From: Tenggerimyces flavus | Lineage (GTDB): Bacteria > Actinomycetota > Actinomycetes > Propionibacteriales > Actinopolymorphaceae | Assembly: GCF_016907715.1 (NCBI RefSeq) | Contig: NZ_JAFBCM010000001.1 | Coordinates: forward strand, 7,006,001-7,070,000 | Direction: 5' to 3' | DNA length: 64,000 bases | Shown here: positions 16,112-24,097 of the stretch, one piece after another | Layout: each line of letters starts with the position of its first letter | Numbering within the stretch: position 1 is the stretch's first letter | Notes under the pieces: generated by a model | Database searches by the model: none | Told to the model about the DNA's origin: nothing | Seen by the model: the letters and a program-made list of their open reading frames with translations, nothing else | Program-made: the position numbers and the translations under genes

Positions 16112-17863
16112 GTGCGATCCCACCAACACGACGAGGACGAGCTCGAACGCCAGCAGGCGTTGCGCCGCGCCACCCCGGACAGCTCGGCTTCCACTCCGGT
16201 CGCGGCGGACGCCGTCCTGCGGCTGCAACGAACAGCCGGCAACACGGCGGTGTCGGCACTGGTGAGTCGGCAACCCCAGGCGGTCGTGCAGCGAGACACC
16301 GGCGAGAACGAGACGTTCGACGCGTCCGACGATCCGTTCGCGCACCAGCCGGTGATCACGCCAGCCGACGACTCGATCGGCAAGCTGGTCTTCGAGCTGC
16401 GAGAGCAGGAGGACAAGGACGCTCCGCTCGGCATCACACGCCCGACGGCATCACTCGACGCCGGTGCGGCGAACCTCAGGAGCATGTCGGACTTCGCCCA
16501 GCGAACGGTGGTCCACTACGGCTCGAAGTACGGGACCGAGGACCCGTCTGACGCCGACAAGACAGGGATAGTCGACGCTGGCAAGCGGATGCTCAAGGAC
16601 TTCGTCTTCGGCAGCGACACGTCACGGGCGGTCGCCAAGGCCGCATCGGAGAACCAGAAGCAAGTGGACCACGCGACCGTCACCTCCTCCCTGCTCCGCG
16701 CCTCGCTCCTTGGCTGGCTGGACATGATCGACAGCAGCAACTCGGCGTGGGGCTATACCAGGATGCAGGCGAAGGAATGCAACATCGACCTGCTCGACAC
16801 GAAGCTGCCCGACAACGATCCGCGGCGTCTGGCGCCGCTCGGCGGAGGATCGACTCCCGACGGAGCCCAGCACCTCGACGTCGACCAGGTGGCGGCGGCC
16901 GGCAACCAGTCCGGCAAGGACGCCAAGAGCACGAACTTCAAGCAGGGGATCGACAACACGAGCCTTCTCCAGGCCAAGCGGAACCACATGGAGAAGTCCG
17001 ATTCGGCGCGAGCGAAGCAGCGCATGGCGAGCCAGCTTCTGTTCGAGGGCGCGACCAAGGCGAACGCCGAGGCGCTCAAGGCAGAAGACGACAAGAAGCA
17101 GGACTGGCAGGGGTACAAGCTCGCGTTGGATGCGGTGATCACCGCGGTCGAGGTCGGCGCTGGGGGCGCCGAGCTGCCAGAGGGCAAGGTTGCTGACCAA
17201 GTGAACGGCATGGCCAACTCCGTGAACCCTCTCGCCGAGACGGGTGGCGTGGACAAGGCGAAGCTCGCCGACTGGGGAGTGGCCGGTCTCAAGGGCGTGA
17301 TGGACGAGAAGATCGCCTCGATCGACCGCGTTATCGGAAAACTGAAGGAGGTCCAGGCGAACCGCCAGGCCGTCATCAGCGCGCAGCGCGAGATCGCCAT
17401 CGTCGAGGAGTACCAGATCGCACTTCGCGCCGAGCGCGACTCGTTGATCACCCTCGACGAGGAGAGCCAGAAGATGCTGGCCGCCATGCAGGAGTACGGC
17501 GGCGCGCTCGGTCAAGCCGTCGAGGACAAGGGCATGATGCCGAAGGGATTCTCGTCGAACGAAGCCGATCTCGTGCTCCTGGGTCGGATCCGCCAGACGA
17601 TGGTCCTGACGGAGCTTGCCACACGTTCGTCGGCTCGTACCTACGTCGATCAGCTCCGTGGGAACCTCGCCCCGCTCCAGGGGATGACGGACGGACCCTG
17701 GCCAGCGCTGGTGACCGCGGAAAGCCAGCGGAGCGCACAGATCGATGCGGTGGTGGCCGAGGCCGACCGCATCCTCGGCGTCCGGATGAAGCACCTGGAC
17801 GCCCTCCAGAGTGCCTTCCTGTCCGGCATGGCGGGTGCCGGGCAGGTCAACAAGCCCTACTGA
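16112..17863 (+). CDS. candidate CIS cargo with LQR/VQR leader
   Basis: 583 residues from GTG 16112, with GAGGGGG upstream. Residues 1-62 carry the signature seen at the front of many actinobacterial eCIS-linked proteins: LQRTAGNTAV at 38-47, then VVQRD at 58-62. The remaining about 500 residues are mostly helical and charged, rich in Ala/Lys/Glu/Asp, with likely coiled coils (QVNGMANSVNPLAETG ... AISAQ-type helices). There is no signal peptide, TM or recognised catalytic motif. Placement between the ATPase and sheath genes fits cargo or an inner-tube protein. It could instead be structural (tape or tether). The toxin idea is inference. Confidence 0.65.
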   Translation: MRSHQHDEDELERQQALRRATPDSSASTPVAADAVLRLQRTAGNTAVSALVSRQPQAVVQRDTGENETFDASDDPFAHQPVITPADDSIGKLVFELREQEDKDAPLGITRPTASLDAGAANLRSMSDFAQRTVVHYGSKYGTEDPSDADKTGIVDAGKRMLKDFVFGSDTSRAVAKAASENQKQVDHATVTSSLLRASLLGWLDMIDSSNSAWGYTRMQAKECNIDLLDTKLPDNDPRRLAPLGGGSTPDGAQHLDVDQVAAAGNQSGKDAKSTNFKQGIDNTSLLQAKRNHMEKSDSARAKQRMASQLLFEGATKANAEALKAEDDKKQDWQGYKLALDAVITAVEVGAGGAELPEGKVADQVNGMANSVNPLAETGGVDKAKLADWGVAGLKGVMDEKIASIDRVIGKLKEVQANRQAVISAQREIAIVEEYQIALRAERDSLITLDEESQKMLAAMQEYGGALGQAVEDKGMMPKGFSSNEADLVLLGRIRQTMVLTELATRSSARTYVDQLRGNLAPLQGMTDGPWPALVTAESQRSAQIDAVVAEADRILGVRMKHLDALQSAFLSGMAGAGQVNKPY

Positions 17864-17986
17864 GGACCGCACTGCCCGAAGGTGCAGATTGGTCTTCCCT
17901 TGGCCGCGTCCGGTAGGTCGTTTCGTCCGGCCTCGTGGGCGAGCACGCTGAATCACAGTCATCATTGACCCTTCGAAGGAGTTGTC

Positions 17987-19582
17987 ATGCCGACGTACCT
18001 GTCGCCAGGTGTTTACGTCGAGGAAGTCGAGGCCGGGGTCCGGCCGATCGAAGGCGTCGGCACCGCGGTTGCGGCGTTCGTCGGCTTCGCCGAGCGGGGG
18101 CCGGTCAACGTGCCGACCCTGATCACGAACTGGACCCAGTTCACGCAGACCTTCGGCGACTTCGTCGAGGGTTCCTACCTCGCGCACGCAGTCTTCGGCT
18201 ACATCCAGAACGGTGGCTCGGCCGCGTACGTCGTCCGCATCGGCGGCGACCGCACCGAGCAGAACGGCCAGAACGGCCAGGCCGCTCTCCGCGACGCGGG
18301 TGGCAAGAAGGAGCTCACCGCCCGGCCCGAGACGACGCTCGGCCAGTACCGCCTCGTCGCGATCGAGGGCAGCGGCGGCAAGACGCCAGACGTGACGATC
18401 GACGTCGCCGACAGTGCGGCCGAGAATCCACCGCTCGGCGCGGTGAAGCTCACCATCCGCGCGACCGGCCGCCCTGCCGAGGAGTACGACCCGGTCGTTC
18501 CCGACCGCCGTGCCGACAAGGCCAACAACGTCGCCACGGTCGTCAACGCGAAGTCCAAGCTGGTCACGGTCGAGGAGCTCACCACGCAGGGTGCGCTCGA
18601 GGAGATCGAGCGGGGCAAGAAGCAGCTGGTCGCGCCGACGCCGGTTCCGTCCGCGCCCGCGCAGGCCGAGCAGATCGGTGCCGACGACTATGTCGGCGAC
18701 GTCGCCGAGCGCACCGGGTTCTCCGGTCTGGAGGCGATCGACGACATCACGATGGTCGCCGTTCCCGACCTGATGAGCGCGTACCAGCAGGGCGCGATCG
18801 ACCTCGAGACCGTGCACGCCGTCCAGAACGCCGTCGTCACCCACTGCGAGCTGATGGGTGACCGGATGGCGATCCTCGACCCGCCGCCGGGGCTGAACGC
18901 CCAACAGATCAAGGAATGGCGGATGGACAAGGCGGGCTACGACTCCAAGTACGCCACGCTCTACTGGCCCTGGCCGAAGGCGTTCGACCCCGCGACGGGC
19001 CGCAACATCTTCGTCCCGCCGTCCGGCCACGTCGCCGGCATCTGGGCGCGGACGGACGAGGCGCGCGGTGTGCACAAGGCGCCGGCGAACGAGGTCCTCC
19101 GCGGCGCGATCTCGCTCGAGACCGCGATCACCAAGGCCGAGCACGACCTGCTCAACCCGGTCGGCATCAACTGCATCCGTTCGTTCCCGGGCCGCGGCAT
19201 CCGCGTGTGGGGCGCTCGTACGCTCTCCTCCGACCCGGCGTGGCGATACGTCAACGTGCGCAGGCTTTTCAACTACCTCGAAGAGTCGATCATCGACGGC
19301 ACCCAGTGGGTCGTGTTCGAGCCGAACGACGACGCGCTGTGGGCTCGCATCCGCCGCACGATCAGCGCATTCCTCATCAACGAGTGGCGCAAGGGCGCCC
19401 TGTTCGGCCTCACGCCGGACGAGGCGTTCTACGTCAAGTGCGACCGGGAGACCAACCCCGCCGAGGCGATCGACGCCGGACAGGTCACCTGCTCGGTCGG
19501 CATCGCGCCGGTGAAGCCGGCCGAGTTCGTCGTGTTCCAGCTCTCCCAGTTCTCCGGCGGCACCAGCCTCGTCAGCGAGTAG
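17987..19582 (+). CDS. contractile tail sheath protein, Pvc2-like
   Basis: 531 residues starting MPTYLSPGVYVEEVEAG, the hallmark start of phage and CIS sheath subunits. The N-terminal strand is used for handshake contacts between subunits. GFAERGPVNVPTLITNW follows, and the conserved C-terminal half contains FVPPSGHVAGIWARTDEARG and GIRVWGARTLSSDPAW. FNYLEESI and the final insertion-domain end are typical. The length is normal for a single-sheath CIS; no second sheath paralogue exists here. GAAGGAG sits 7 nt before the ATG. The protein polymerises around the tube and contracts to drive it. Confidence 0.96.
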   Translation: MPTYLSPGVYVEEVEAGVRPIEGVGTAVAAFVGFAERGPVNVPTLITNWTQFTQTFGDFVEGSYLAHAVFGYIQNGGSAAYVVRIGGDRTEQNGQNGQAALRDAGGKKELTARPETTLGQYRLVAIEGSGGKTPDVTIDVADSAAENPPLGAVKLTIRATGRPAEEYDPVVPDRRADKANNVATVVNAKSKLVTVEELTTQGALEEIERGKKQLVAPTPVPSAPAQAEQIGADDYVGDVAERTGFSGLEAIDDITMVAVPDLMSAYQQGAIDLETVHAVQNAVVTHCELMGDRMAILDPPPGLNAQQIKEWRMDKAGYDSKYATLYWPWPKAFDPATGRNIFVPPSGHVAGIWARTDEARGVHKAPANEVLRGAISLETAITKAEHDLLNPVGINCIRSFPGRGIRVWGARTLSSDPAWRYVNVRRLFNYLEESIIDGTQWVVFEPNDDALWARIRRTISAFLINEWRKGALFGLTPDEAFYVKCDRETNPAEAIDAGQVTCSVGIAPVKPAEFVVFQLSQFSGGTSLVSE

Positions 19583-19617
19583 CTCGCCAACTCCGTTCTC
19601 AGAAAGGATGAAGGAAC

Positions 19618-20067
19618 ATGCCTCTCGCTGATGCCATGGACATGGCGACCGCCTACTCGTTCAGCGTCTCCATCGACGGGATCGAGGTCCCGTACGTCAT
19701 CGAGGTCAGCGGCCTCAAGACCGAGGTCGACATGGTCACGTACCAGGAACAGGCCAAGGACGGGAAGTACATCGCCCGCCAGGTCATGGGTCGGGTGAAG
19801 CCCGGCCAGATCAGCATCACCCGCGGCCTCACCGACTCCAAGACCATCACCGACTGGCTGAAGCTCGTCATGCAGGGCGACATCAAGGGCGCCCGCAAGA
19901 CCGCGGAGGTCTGCCTCTACACGTCGAACGGGGAGCAGCTCAAGCGGCTGAACTTCCGCAACGTGTGGATCAAGGACGTCGAGCTCGGCGGCTCCCTCAA
20001 GGCCGGCTCGACCGACCCGCTGACGGAGAAGTTCACGCTCTGCTGGGATGAGATGGAGTACGCGTGA
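19618..20067 (+). CDS. inner tube protein, Pvc1-like
   Basis: 149-residue T4 gp19-like tail tube protein. ATAYSFSVSIDGIEVPYVIEVSGLKTEV opens the beta-barrel, and GRVKPGQISITRGLTDSKTI and KFTLCWDEMEYA complete it. Hexameric rings of this protein stack to form the spike-tipped tube inside the sheath. It follows the sheath gene after 35 nt with AAAGGATGAAGG upstream. Its stop overlaps the next gene's GTG. Confidence 0.95.
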   Translation: MPLADAMDMATAYSFSVSIDGIEVPYVIEVSGLKTEVDMVTYQEQAKDGKYIARQVMGRVKPGQISITRGLTDSKTITDWLKLVMQGDIKGARKTAEVCLYTSNGEQLKRLNFRNVWIKDVELGGSLKAGSTDPLTEKFTLCWDEMEYA

Positions 20068-20519
20068 TGCGACGTACGCATCCCGGTGCGGTGCTGGCGG
20101 AGGAGCGCCCGGCCAACGGGCACTCCCCCGCCGACCGCCCCGACCCCGTGCTGCGGACCGAGTTCGACTTCGAGCTGCCGCGCGGGTTCGTCGACGCGGA
20201 CGGGGTCGTGCACCGCTCGGGCACGATGCGGCTCGCGACCGCGCGCGACGAGCTGTTGCCGCTGTACGACGCGCGGGTACAGGAGAACGCGGCGTTCACG
20301 ACCGTCGTTCTGCTCGCCCGGGTGATCACGCGGCTCGGGACGCTCTCGCGGATCGACGCGCAGGTCGTGGAGAACATGTTCGCCTCCGACGTCGCGTTCC
20401 TGCAGGACCTCTATCGCCGGGTGAACTCCGAAGGCCACACGCGTGCTGGCGTGACGTGTCCGTCCTGCCAGCACCCGTTCACGGTCGACATCGCGGGTGG
20501 GCGCCTGGGGGAATCGTGA
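20064..20519 (+). CDS. CIS accessory protein with C-terminal CxxC
   Basis: 151 residues (GTG 20064, or ATG 20067), coupled to the tube gene. The middle reads TEFDFELPRGFVDADGVVHRSGTMRLATARDEL, then a helical part (RVITRLGTLSRIDAQVVENMFASDVAFLQDLYRRVN). The C-terminal CPSCQHPF could bind zinc. This combination is found in the same position of actinobacterial CIS operons and resembles phage tail-assembly chaperones placed after the tube gene. A chaperone or adaptor role is inference. Confidence 0.75.
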   Translation: MMRRTHPGAVLAEERPANGHSPADRPDPVLRTEFDFELPRGFVDADGVVHRSGTMRLATARDELLPLYDARVQENAAFTTVVLLARVITRLGTLSRIDAQVVENMFASDVAFLQDLYRRVNSEGHTRAGVTCPSCQHPFTVDIAGGRLGES

Positions 20520-20674
20520 CGTACGCGACCAGCCGGCTGCACGAGGAGGTTGCGTACGTCGCCTATCACTTCCACTGGGCGATGGACGAGATCCTCGACC
20601 TCGAGCACCCGCTGCGCCGGCAGTACGTCGAGGAGATCGCCCGCATCAACAAGCGCATGAGTGAAGGAGATTGA
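20516..20674 (+). CDS. DUF6760-type small CIS protein (52 aa)
   Basis: Very short gene from GTG 20516, overlapping the previous stop (GTGA). It reads TYATSRLHEEVAYVAYHFHW, then MDEILDLEHPLRRQYVEEIARINKRMSEGD. The pattern HEEVAYxAYHFHW...LDLxHPxRRxxVxxIxxIN matches the small DUF6760 family that accompanies actinobacterial CIS and phage-tail genes. In tailed phages, a second small protein after the tube gene often acts with the first as an assembly chaperone; that parallel is inference. Confidence 0.8.
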   Translation: MTYATSRLHEEVAYVAYHFHWAMDEILDLEHPLRRQYVEEIARINKRMSEGD

Positions 20675-20677
20675 CCG

Positions 20678-22867
20678 GTGGCACCGCGCGAGGTGACTGA
20701 GCCTGCATCCGAGGGGGATGCGGGCTTCCTCGCGCTGCCGCCGTTGTCACCTGGGTTGACCGCTCCGGGGTCGACGTTGCGGATGGATGGCTCGTCCTGG
20801 ATCAGTACCTGGCGGTCGCCGGGCTTCATGACGGGGATGAGCCACCTGGTCTCGCCGGACGCGCCGTCGGGCGTGGTGGCGGACCTTGTCAAGCCGGGCT
20901 TGCCGATCCAGCGGATGGTGGACGGGGACCTGACGTTGCGGCCCCTGCCTCGTCGCCCTTCTGCCGACGGGGTTGACGAATCTCCGCCCGATCCACCAGC
21001 GACGGGTCTGCGCGGGTTCGTCCAACGGTTGTTCCGCCGCCGGCCCACTCCCGCACCGGCTCCCGCCTTGGAGCCGACGCAGAGCGCACCTCTCGACTCG
21101 GGGGAACCCACCGCCCCCACGGTGGTTCCCACCCTGCCGCAAGCACCGCTTCCCCCTGTCCTGCGGTTGCCTGCGGTCGCCGCGCCCGTACCGTCCCCAG
21201 AACTGGTGCGGGCGCCACTGCCGGACCTCCCGCCCCGACGCGTCGCTGCCTCCCACTCCAGTGACGGGTCAGGGCGGGAGGTCCGGCTCCCCCAGCTTCC
21301 GGTGATCCAACGCCACGCGAACGCCACGCACTCGCACCCCGCGATGCCCACGGTCCTGCCCACCGCGCCAACCCCATCGGCCACACCCACGGCGCTGGAG
21401 ACGGTCGGCCCGCTGCCCGTCGTCGCGACGCCGGAGTCACCGGACGACGTGGCCCCGCAGCCCGAGACCTCGACGACGGCACCGCCTTTGCTGCAACGAC
21501 AGATCGACGCGTCTACCCCGCCGAGTGTTCCCACCGCGCCAACCGGCTCGGTCGACTCCGTGGACCTGCCCGTGGTCGCGGCACCAGAAGCCACCACCAC
21601 CACTCCCGACCTAGTGGCCGCACCGCCGCACCAGTCGTCCACGACGGCGACGCCCTTGCTGCAGCGGCAGGTCGACGCGTCCACGCCATCGAGCACTCCC
21701 ACCACGCCGACCACACAAGCAGCACCGGCCGGCTCGGCCGCCTCCGCGGACCTGCCCGTCGTCACGACGCCGGAGTCGCCGGAGGCTTCGACGACAACGC
21801 CACCTTTGCTGCAACGCCAAATCGACACGTCCACCCGACCGAGCACTCCCACCACCCCGACGAGCTCGGACGACTCTGTGGACCTGCCCGTCGTCTCGAC
21901 ACCGGACGCACCATCGGAAACGACCTCGTCGGACCCCGTCGAAGCGCCAGCGACAGCTCTTCCCCTGCTGCAGCGTTCGGTGTCACCAGAACCCGCTCCC
22001 GCCAAGCGGCGCCGTGGACTGGGAGCACCGCTGGCCGAACGTTCGCTCCCACCGACCGTGCAGCGCACCCCTACCCCCGCTGCCAGCCCGGTGGTTCCCC
22101 AGCTCCCCCTGCCGACACCGGCACCGGCACCGGTCCTCGAGGTCGAGCCGGCTCCAGCACCGCCACTCCCCCTTCCCGACCTGCTGGTCCAGCGCACGAT
22201 CGACGAGCCCGAACCTCCTGCCCAGGTCGAGATCGCCCAAGCACCGTTGCCGCTGCCCGTCCTCCAGCCGATCCTCGCGGACCGGCCGACCGCCGTACCC
22301 GATCGAGCCACTCCTTCCACTCCGGCCGACCCACCGTCCCTCCAGGTACGCGCGATCGACCGCCCTCCCGGACGGCTCCCCCACCTCACCCCCTCGGTCG
22401 TCCAACGCACCACCACCAGCACCAGCACCAGAACCACCACCGCCGGACCGCGAACCCAGCCAGCAGACCAAGCACGGCTGGCGATGCCGACCGCACCGGT
22501 ACCCGCGATCAACCCGTTGTCCAGCGCACCCGCACCCCAGCATCGCGCCACACCCACCCAGCTGATCGCTCCGGCAACCCCGGTCGTCGTGCAACGCACC
22601 GCGAACGTCCCGCCAGCGCCCACTAGCGACCACAGGGACAGCACGTTCGTCCAACTCGCCGAGGAAGAGCCCACGCCACCACCGACGCCCAACGCCCCAG
22701 CCAGCGCACCCAACAGCGCGACCAACGCTGCCAACCCCAGCGCCACCAGCACGACCGACATCGACGGGCTGGCTCGCCGGCTCTACGACCCGATCGCACG
22801 GCGGCTCCGCGCCGAGTTGCGAGTGGACCGGGAACGCGCCGGCACGCTCGTCGACCGGCCGTGGTGA
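20678..22867 (+). CDS. proline-rich QR-repeat CIS protein
   Basis: 729 residues, start GTG 20678. Three parts: a folded N-terminus (about 1-90, GSSWISTWRSPGFMTGMSHLV), a long Pro/Thr/Ala/Val disordered centre, and a conserved C-terminal helix (about 692-727, LARRLYDPIARRLRAELRVDRERAG). The centre contains about eleven hydrophobic-Q-R motifs (IQR, LQR, VQR). Four spaced units start LLQRQ or LLQRS followed by acidic/Thr-Pro linkers (about residues 268-440). The C-terminal helix is a recurrent feature of this position in actinobacterial CIS operons (recall). Role unknown: tape measure, scaffold or cargo docking are possible. No coiled coil is seen along the disordered part. Confidence 0.7.
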   Translation: MAPREVTEPASEGDAGFLALPPLSPGLTAPGSTLRMDGSSWISTWRSPGFMTGMSHLVSPDAPSGVVADLVKPGLPIQRMVDGDLTLRPLPRRPSADGVDESPPDPPATGLRGFVQRLFRRRPTPAPAPALEPTQSAPLDSGEPTAPTVVPTLPQAPLPPVLRLPAVAAPVPSPELVRAPLPDLPPRRVAASHSSDGSGREVRLPQLPVIQRHANATHSHPAMPTVLPTAPTPSATPTALETVGPLPVVATPESPDDVAPQPETSTTAPPLLQRQIDASTPPSVPTAPTGSVDSVDLPVVAAPEATTTTPDLVAAPPHQSSTTATPLLQRQVDASTPSSTPTTPTTQAAPAGSAASADLPVVTTPESPEASTTTPPLLQRQIDTSTRPSTPTTPTSSDDSVDLPVVSTPDAPSETTSSDPVEAPATALPLLQRSVSPEPAPAKRRRGLGAPLAERSLPPTVQRTPTPAASPVVPQLPLPTPAPAPVLEVEPAPAPPLPLPDLLVQRTIDEPEPPAQVEIAQAPLPLPVLQPILADRPTAVPDRATPSTPADPPSLQVRAIDRPPGRLPHLTPSVVQRTTTSTSTRTTTAGPRTQPADQARLAMPTAPVPAINPLSSAPAPQHRATPTQLIAPATPVVVQRTANVPPAPTSDHRDSTFVQLAEEEPTPPPTPNAPASAPNSATNAANPSATSTTDIDGLARRLYDPIARRLRAELRVDRERAGTLVDRPW

Positions 22868-22887
22868 AGCGAGAGGACACCTGACCC

Positions 22888-23325
22888 ATGACCGAGACCA
22901 CGGAACTCCCCGCGTTCGGCGTGCGCTTCAACGTCCAGGTCGACGACGTCGACCTGGGCTCGTTCATCAGCTGCGAGGGCCTCGGCGTCGAGGTCGTCAT
23001 GGAACAACGCCAAGAGGGCGGCAACAACAGCTACATCTGGAACCTCCCCTCGCGCGTCAAGTACCCCAACATCAAGCTCACCAGGCCGCTCACCAAGGAG
23101 ACCGAACGCGTCGCGCGCTGGATCTCCGGCCTCGCTGGCGGGGTACGGCGCCGGACCGGACAGATCACCGCGATGACCACCAACGGCGACGTCGTCGCGC
23201 GCTGGGGACTGGTCGACGTCGTCCCCGTGCGCTGGACCGGCCCGAGCCTCGCCAAGGGCAACGCCGACGTCCTCACCGAGACGATCGAGATCGCCCACCA
23301 CGGCTTCATCGACACCGGCGCGTAA
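22888..23325 (+). CDS. second tube-type protein, Pvc5-like
   Basis: 145-residue gp19-family tail tube protein (FGVRFNVQVDDVDLGSFISCEGLGVEV; QEGGNNSYIWNLPSRVKYPNIKLTRPL; ETIEIAHHGFID). It differs from the main tube protein at 19618. In CIS such minor tube proteins form the layers joining the tube to the spike hub. The gene lies just before the LysM tube-cap gene, which fits that place. GAGAGGAC-like purines precede the ATG. Confidence 0.93.
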   Translation: MTETTELPAFGVRFNVQVDDVDLGSFISCEGLGVEVVMEQRQEGGNNSYIWNLPSRVKYPNIKLTRPLTKETERVARWISGLAGGVRRRTGQITAMTTNGDVVARWGLVDVVPVRWTGPSLAKGNADVLTETIEIAHHGFIDTGA

Positions 23326-23335
23326 GGGGAATCTC

Positions 23336-24091
23336 GTGGCAGGCAACCAGGTCGCGATGAGCTCCGCCGGCGGCAGCGGAGGTGGACGAGCGAACCTCGC
23401 GAAGGCGTACCTCGAGCTGCACGAGCCGATGCCGGCCTCCGGCGCCGGTGCGAAGGTCGGCGGCTCGACGGGCCGGATCGAGTTCCAGTTCAACCCGAAC
23501 GAGCTCACGCTCAAGAAGACCGCCAAGTGGAAGGCCGAACCCGCGCGCGGCGCCAAGAAGGCAAGCCCGCCGGAGTTCCAGGGCGCGGAGCCGTCGAAGC
23601 TCACCTTGGAGATGTTCTTCGACGCGACCGACAAGATGGACGCGAGCGTGGTGAAGACGGTCGACCAGCTGTTCGGCTGCTGCATCCCGACCGACGCGAG
23701 CCTCGGCAAGAGCAAACCCGTTCCCCCGTTGGTCGTCTTCCACTGGGGTGCGCTCACCGGCTTCCCCGCGTACATCACGTCGGTCACGGCGAAGTACACG
23801 CTGTTCACGCCGGAAGGCACCCCCGTCCGCGCGACGTGCACGGTCGAGCTGCAGGAGATGCCGGTCGCCGCGGCCAAGCAGAATCCCACGTCCGGCAGCC
23901 TGCTCCCGCGCCGTGTGCACACGCTGGTGGCGGGCGAGTCCCTCGCCGCGGTGGCGTACCAGGAGTACGGCGACCCCACGCTGTGGCGGAGCCTCGCCGA
24001 GGCGAACGCGATCGACGACCCATTCCGGCTGACGCCGGGCAGCACGCTGATGCTGCCGTCCGCCGACGAGCTCGCCGGCGCGGGGAGGTAG
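23336..24091 (+). CDS. LysM tube/hub connector, Pvc7-like
   Basis: 251 residues, GTG 23336. The N-terminal CIS tube domain (AYLELHEPMPASG ... IEFQFNPNELTLKKTAKWKAEPA) is followed near residues 195-245 by a LysM-like module (RRVHTLVAGESLAAVAYQEYGDP then LWRSLAEANAIDDPFRLTPGSTL). In T4 gp53 and Pvc7-type proteins, such LysM folds clamp the tube onto the baseplate rather than bind peptidoglycan. Gene order (tube-like, LysM, spike) supports this. The Ser/Gly-rich first 20 residues are probably flexible. Confidence 0.93.
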   Translation: MAGNQVAMSSAGGSGGGRANLAKAYLELHEPMPASGAGAKVGGSTGRIEFQFNPNELTLKKTAKWKAEPARGAKKASPPEFQGAEPSKLTLEMFFDATDKMDASVVKTVDQLFGCCIPTDASLGKSKPVPPLVVFHWGALTGFPAYITSVTAKYTLFTPEGTPVRATCTVELQEMPVAAAKQNPTSGSLLPRRVHTLVAGESLAAVAYQEYGDPTLWRSLAEANAIDDPFRLTPGSTLMLPSADELAGAGR

Positions 24092-24097
24092 CCGACC

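Noticed and set aside
13760-16345. Long minus-strand reading frame of about 860 codons
   Set aside because: It is the antisense shadow of the Pvc16-like, ATPase and cargo-like genes; high GC keeps such frames open, and the product is low-complexity without motifs.
21480-21990. Repeat-rich DNA as CRISPR or minisatellite
   Set aside because: The repeats lie in frame within the proline-rich protein, differ in sequence and spacing, and have no spacer structure. No cas genes are nearby.
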